Origin: Welwitschia mirabilis
Lineage: Eukaryota; Gnetophyta; Gnetopsida; Welwitschiales
DNA: 64,000 nucleotides
Direction: 5' to 3'
Assembly: GCA_051453625.1 (NCBI GenBank)
Contig: JBOZIK010000001.1
Span: forward strand, 233,961,217-234,025,216
Position 1 is the stretch's first letter; the number at the start of each line of letters is the position of its first letter. Position numbers and translations under genes: made by a program. This document shows positions 60,801 to 64,000 of this stretch, piece by piece. Under the pieces are notes generated by a model, which was not told where the DNA came from, searched no databases, and was given only the letters and a program-made list of their open reading frames with translations.

Positions 60801-62763
60801 AGTCAAGAATAAAGAAATTGTGTGAAGACCTACAATCCTTTCATTTGCCCTTTCCATTTTCTCTAAGTTTCATTCCTTTTTCTCTTTTGCAAAAAATGAT
60901 GGGAAAGGGCAATGATGACTACTGAAAGATTGTAGAAGCACAAGCAATTCAAGAACACAAGAGTAGGACAGAAGAAAGTGAGGCAACACAATTCAAGAAC
61001 GTTTTGTGGAAAAAACAATGAGTAACATGATTCTTGAATCTGAACTTGCTTTCAAATCTTACCTATTTTCCTGCTGTGCAGGATTACCGTTATTCTTCAG
61101 GGTTAAGAGCTTCTTTGGCATTTATTGACAACACAAAACAAGTTAGGTTATATGACCATATTATTTTGTCCACACCACAAACAGATGATGATATCAAGAC
61201 TTTGTTTTATGTTTGGCTTTCTATGCAATAAATTAAAGTAGGTGTTTGTATTCCAGTACCATAGGTGAGACATTTTCAACATTGCAACTATAATACAACT
61301 ATGATGATCATCCATACACTTTACATTCAATAAAATGGCATTTTTAATGTTGAGATTACATGTCTAGGTTACTAAGGGAATGAAGCAACATTCTCAATGA
61401 AGTATCATGTTGAAAATGTGGGGGAAAATACTAGTTTTTTCAATGTTACTGGACTGTTCTACAGCAAGAAGATTTCAAAATTGCCGGAATTGCCAGAATC
61501 ACCGTTTGGAATCGCGATTCCCATAGAATCATGACTCTTGCACTTCAGAGTGTTTTCTTGGAATCACAATACCAGCTAGCCCGAATTGCAATTCCAATCT
61601 GCATTTTAAAGGTATGTTCCTAATTAATTATTACAACCATCTGGGTATTTCCCTGCTGAGTAGTCATTATCATGGCATGTCAAGTATATCTCATAACTTT
61701 CATATTCGTGACAAAAATGGTTGCTAAGTTGTCCCCTTAGCATTTTGTATTATAAGTTGCTTCTAGAAGCATAAAATACTTACACATAAGTATGCACTTC
61801 TATATAGACATTCATCATTAGGAGGAAATAATTTCTTAACAAATAGTATGCTATTTAATCACTTTTCTTCGCAAGCTCTCTTTCTTAAAGCTTTGTCGTG
61901 AGGTAACTAAAATAAAAAGTCAATACAGTCCTTAGCATACACATAATTTTAATAGGACATAGGCTTATTGATGCAAAGATTTATTAGAGCTTGCAACTGA
62001 TTTGCTCCCTGTCTTGCAGCTGTATTTCCTTAAGCATCACTTCAGGATTGATTCAAGCATGGGTTGCTCTTGATGGGTTTTTGAATCATCACTACTCAGA
62101 ATGACTACTGTTTTGTTGTCAGGATTTCCTTGGAGACACCACAATTTTCTTAGTCATAACTCTCTCACATATTTTTCATTTCCAATTTGTTTCCTTTAGC
62201 CCCACTTGAACATGTGATTGGATCCGATCATAGCTTACAAGTTATTAACCAGGGAATAATGAACACTTGATTGTTGTAGCACGGCTCATCATCCACCAGA
62301 TCATAAGACCTCTTCATGGGGAAGCCACAGAATGACCAATGACTTTGAAATCATGTCAATGATTATTTACCATGTCCAACACATTCTTCCAAGATCTGGC
62401 TTCATGCCAATCCCAATAAGATGTAGATTTGTGTTTGAAAATGGCTGTATCAGGAAAGCAGCTGAAATTGGTTTTGAGATTTTGCATTATTAATTCCATC
62501 AAAATTGGTGATGAATTATAAGAACTTAAAAGAATGATGAAGATTTGTTTTAACAATGGATCATAAGCATCATGAATCTCAGAAGTACATCCACAAGGAT
62601 CAACATCTGTAAACAATAACGTAGCTAAACATCAACCAGACATAAGAGGTGCACCTTGACAAAGGCTAAAAACACATTTTCAACTCGAGCTACAACAGCC
62701 ATCCTCTTTAAATGTGATGCAAAATGATGCCTTTGAAGAATCTGAACAGGTCGCCCATTTCCT
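51870..62763 (-). CDS. P5A-type ATPase (PDR2/MIA, Spf1 family), 3' half
   Basis: Nine exons on the minus strand join in frame: 62763-62655, 54597-54469, 54109-54044, 53930-53859, 53765-53614, 53495-53384, 53284-53168, 53059-52993 and 52879-51870. They give 610 residues, the C-terminal half of a protein usually near 1,180 residues. The first exon starts one base into the last base of a codon, so earlier exons, including the DKTGT phosphorylation site, lie past the right edge. Visible motifs are [26 protein letters not shown], the ATP-hinge [23 protein letters not shown] (split by an intron), and a last exon with about six membrane segments and [13 protein letters not shown]. The family sits in the endoplasmic reticulum. 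Yeast Spf1 and human ATP13A1 extract misplaced membrane helices, and Arabidopsis PDR2/MIA affects phosphate response and pollen. The fifth listed exon ends in a GC donor, and the 8-kb intron after the first listed exon contains Copia segments. Confidence 0.93.
53496..53613 (-). other. GC-AG intron of the P5A ATPase gene
   Basis: The exon end reads CCTTATAG|GCAAAT on the minus strand and the acceptor is CCATAG|TGAAAGC. Only this junction yields I-P-Y-S-E in frame and continues to [10 protein letters not shown] as in other P5A enzymes. The donor AG|GCAAAT is close to the usual GC-donor consensus AG|GCAAGT. The intron is 118 bp long. Confidence 0.8.
55690..58018 (-). mobile_element. Decayed Copia pol segment B in the P5A intron
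   Basis: On the minus strand, from high to low coordinates, come the following. The integrase core is at 58018-57761 ([42 protein letters not shown]). Next is the linker with [12 protein letters not shown]. The reverse transcriptase start is at 57021-56833 ([26 protein letters not shown]), with a damaged YVDD box reading SYVDMLIA at about 56640. The RNase H traces are at about 56230-56040 ([17 protein letters not shown]) and continue near 55960-55860 ([20 protein letters not shown]). Frameshifts and stops make it dead. No LTRs, primer site or target duplication were found, and the 5' half is absent. Segment A repeats the same domains 2.2 kb away. Confidence 0.87.
58119..60262 (-). mobile_element. 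Decayed Copia pol segment A in the P5A intron
   Basis: On the minus strand the segment starts abruptly inside the integrase at about 60262 ([20 protein letters not shown]). It continues with [12 protein letters not shown] and [20 protein letters not shown] (about 59967-59760), the reverse transcriptase start [15 protein letters not shown] and [14 protein letters not shown] (59217-59040), and [11 protein letters not shown] (about 58840). It then reaches RNase H, with [20 protein letters not shown] at 58250-58190 and QSDVALS next to the gap. Two frames at 58402-58653 show a short internal duplication of the [21 protein letters not shown] sequence. By eye it differs from segment B at about one base in five, so the two are not assembly duplicates. 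Stops and frame changes show it is dead. Confidence 0.87.
61483..61595. repeat. Cluster of related short palindromes
   Basis: The perfect 14-base palindrome ggaatcgcgattcc lies at 61508-61521. Near variants follow: ggaatcacaatacc at 61560-61573 and gaattgcaattc (perfect, 12 bases) at 61583-61594. An earlier imperfect one, ggaattgccagaatc, starts at about 61481. The cluster carries CpG in an otherwise CpG-poor intron. Its origin is not recognised. Confidence 0.6.
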
Positions 62764-64000
62764 CTGAAATAGAAAGGAATCACATTAAATCAAAAATAAA
62801 AAATGCTCATACAATAAAGAGTTGAAACCACCATCCAAGATTCTGCAAATGATTACAAAGCAAACTGTATATTGAATAATCAAAATATTTATCTTAACGT
62901 TTGCTTTTGCATAAGCAAGAAAATGGAGGTCTAAGCAATCTTTAAATAATATGTTCAAACTCATGATTATATTAGGAATCCCAATTTACTTGCTTCATGC
63001 ATGTAAAACTATGCAGGGCATGCTATGCAACCTGGATCAGTCATCCATATCAGAATACAAGCAAAGATGGTAATAACCCTCTGCTTGCTCTGATTTAGAA
63101 TATCAAAAACCAATTCCCAATTTGTCTTTACCATTTAGCAATCTCAAACAGGAAATAGCTATGGTCTGATAGTTTGTATTGAATACTGACTCTACAAGAA
63201 TCATTTTCATCCACTGCAAGTCGTATATTTCCATGAAATCTAAACAGAGCTCCATTGATCCAACACTTGGAAAGAAAGGAACATTTGTAGGATCCTTCCA
63301 ATTGAGTCTACCCCACTAATGGGAGCCTTTTAAACATTTGACTTGATTCTTGGGAGCTTGTCGCTCTGGCAATGATTCTAGTTTTAGCATTTTATTTAAT
63401 TTTACGAACACAGATCCAGATTGAGATTTCTATTTTAAAATCAATTTACTCTGTGTTCTTTTCAGCATGTTCTATTTCTAGGAATGGAAAAAAATTAATT
63501 TAGAATTAGAGAAGAGGACATGCTCCTTTCATCATGACCTCGCCTTTAGTTGTCCTAAGCATATTTCTATCTATTGGCCACTTTAAAGCCACAAGTTGCA
63601 AGATGTGATTGAAAATGCTATAAGTTATTTGCATACTGATACAAAACTTATTTGCTATAAATTATTGGTTTCGAGAGGTTTGACACTTCATACCATTCTA
63701 ATTGCAACAGCATTTTTGAAAACTTTGATTCTATAGCATATAATTTATCGTAAGCTTTCAAATATATAATAGTTTGAAATTGAAATGTGTACTCAAATTT
63801 TTGTATGGTCATCATAATGTGTTACTCAACCTGCTTTCAACTTTTCTTTTACAATAATTTTCCAGCATCTAGTCAACTTGAATGTGGTTTTTGAATTCAT
63901 TTTTGGTATGTTGCTAAGGAGTTCCTTTCAAGTAACCTACATGAACTTCAAAATCAGATTTACAAAAGTCATCATTTATGTCGTCTAATCTTCAAAAAGG
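62764..64000 (-). other. Partial intron of the P5A ATPase gene
   Basis: No earlier exon of the ATPase could be recognised between 62764 and the window edge, although the preceding family segment is conserved enough to be noticed. The intron is therefore at least 1.2 kb and continues beyond the window. Confidence 0.6.

Larger units (their letters stand above)
54598..62654 (-). other. 8.1-kb intron of the P5A ATPase gene
   Basis: The donor is GTCAAG|GTGCAC and the acceptor is TTTTCAG|GGTGCA. Both junctions are in phase zero and the codons on each side (AFVK / GAPETIQ) are adjacent in the family, so no exon is missing. The intron contains two decayed Copia pol segments (55690-58018 and 58119-60262) with a gap between them, and the palindrome cluster at 61483-61595. 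No gene was recognised in the rest (54598-55689, 60263-62654). Confidence 0.88.

Noticed and set aside
62764-64000. A further upstream exon of the P5A ATPase
   Set aside because: No minus-strand segment with splice sites matches the family sequence expected before the GNGRPVQ exon.

Overview
This window reads as nuclear DNA of a seed plant with a large, repeat-filled genome. The long introns, the very AT-rich and almost CpG-free intergenic DNA, and the old, heavily mutated retrotransposons fit a gymnosperm best. That placement is an inference, because no species-specific marker was recognised. Ten runs of N interrupt the sequence, at 1748-1760, 5284-5293, 15307-15406, 23782-23881, 28126-28135, 42684-43316, 45325-45424, 49089-49171, 50976-51075 and 58019-58118.

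Only three genes can be supported. (1) At 26633-29398 (+) lies a three-exon gene for a 312-residue protein of the uncharacterised At3g27210-like family, with an MGGCVS acylation signal. A GC-rich promoter region containing a G-box and a TATA box precedes it. (2) At 33560-36119 (-) lies a two-exon gene for plant two-domain GTP cyclohydrolase I, the first enzyme of the pterin branch of folate synthesis. Its intron carries an unexplained 82-codon frame on the opposite strand. (3) At 51870-62763 (-) lies the 3' half of a P5A-type ATPase gene (PDR2/MIA/Spf1/ATP13A1 family, endoplasmic reticulum). Its 5' exons lie beyond the right edge. One of its introns uses a GC donor, and another is 8,057 bp long and holds two decayed Copia pol segments.

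The rest is repeat-derived or featureless. From 1 to 11842 there is AT-rich DNA with a few decayed coding traces on the minus strand, including a retroviral-type zinc knuckle at 8130-8183. At 11848-16751 sits a complete but dead Copia element, with both LTRs, primer-binding site, polypurine tract and a 5-bp target duplication. At about 18211-19970 there is a LINE-1 relic with DUF4283, zinc-knuckle and endonuclease traces. At 46937-49443 there is a three-copy tandem array of about 840 bp whose first unit starts inside a tRNA-like SINE candidate. Several smaller tandem duplications occur at 23.4, 25.5, 26.0 and 32.0 kb. Some scaffold gaps are flanked by the same sequence on both sides.

The three genes have unrelated roles (an unknown membrane-anchored protein, pterin synthesis, ER membrane-protein quality control) and show no sign of working together. 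No previously undescribed gene system was found. The items most worth a second look are the frame inside the GTP cyclohydrolase intron, the tandem array with its SINE-like start, the palindrome cluster at 61483-61595, the GC-AG intron and the twin Copia segments.
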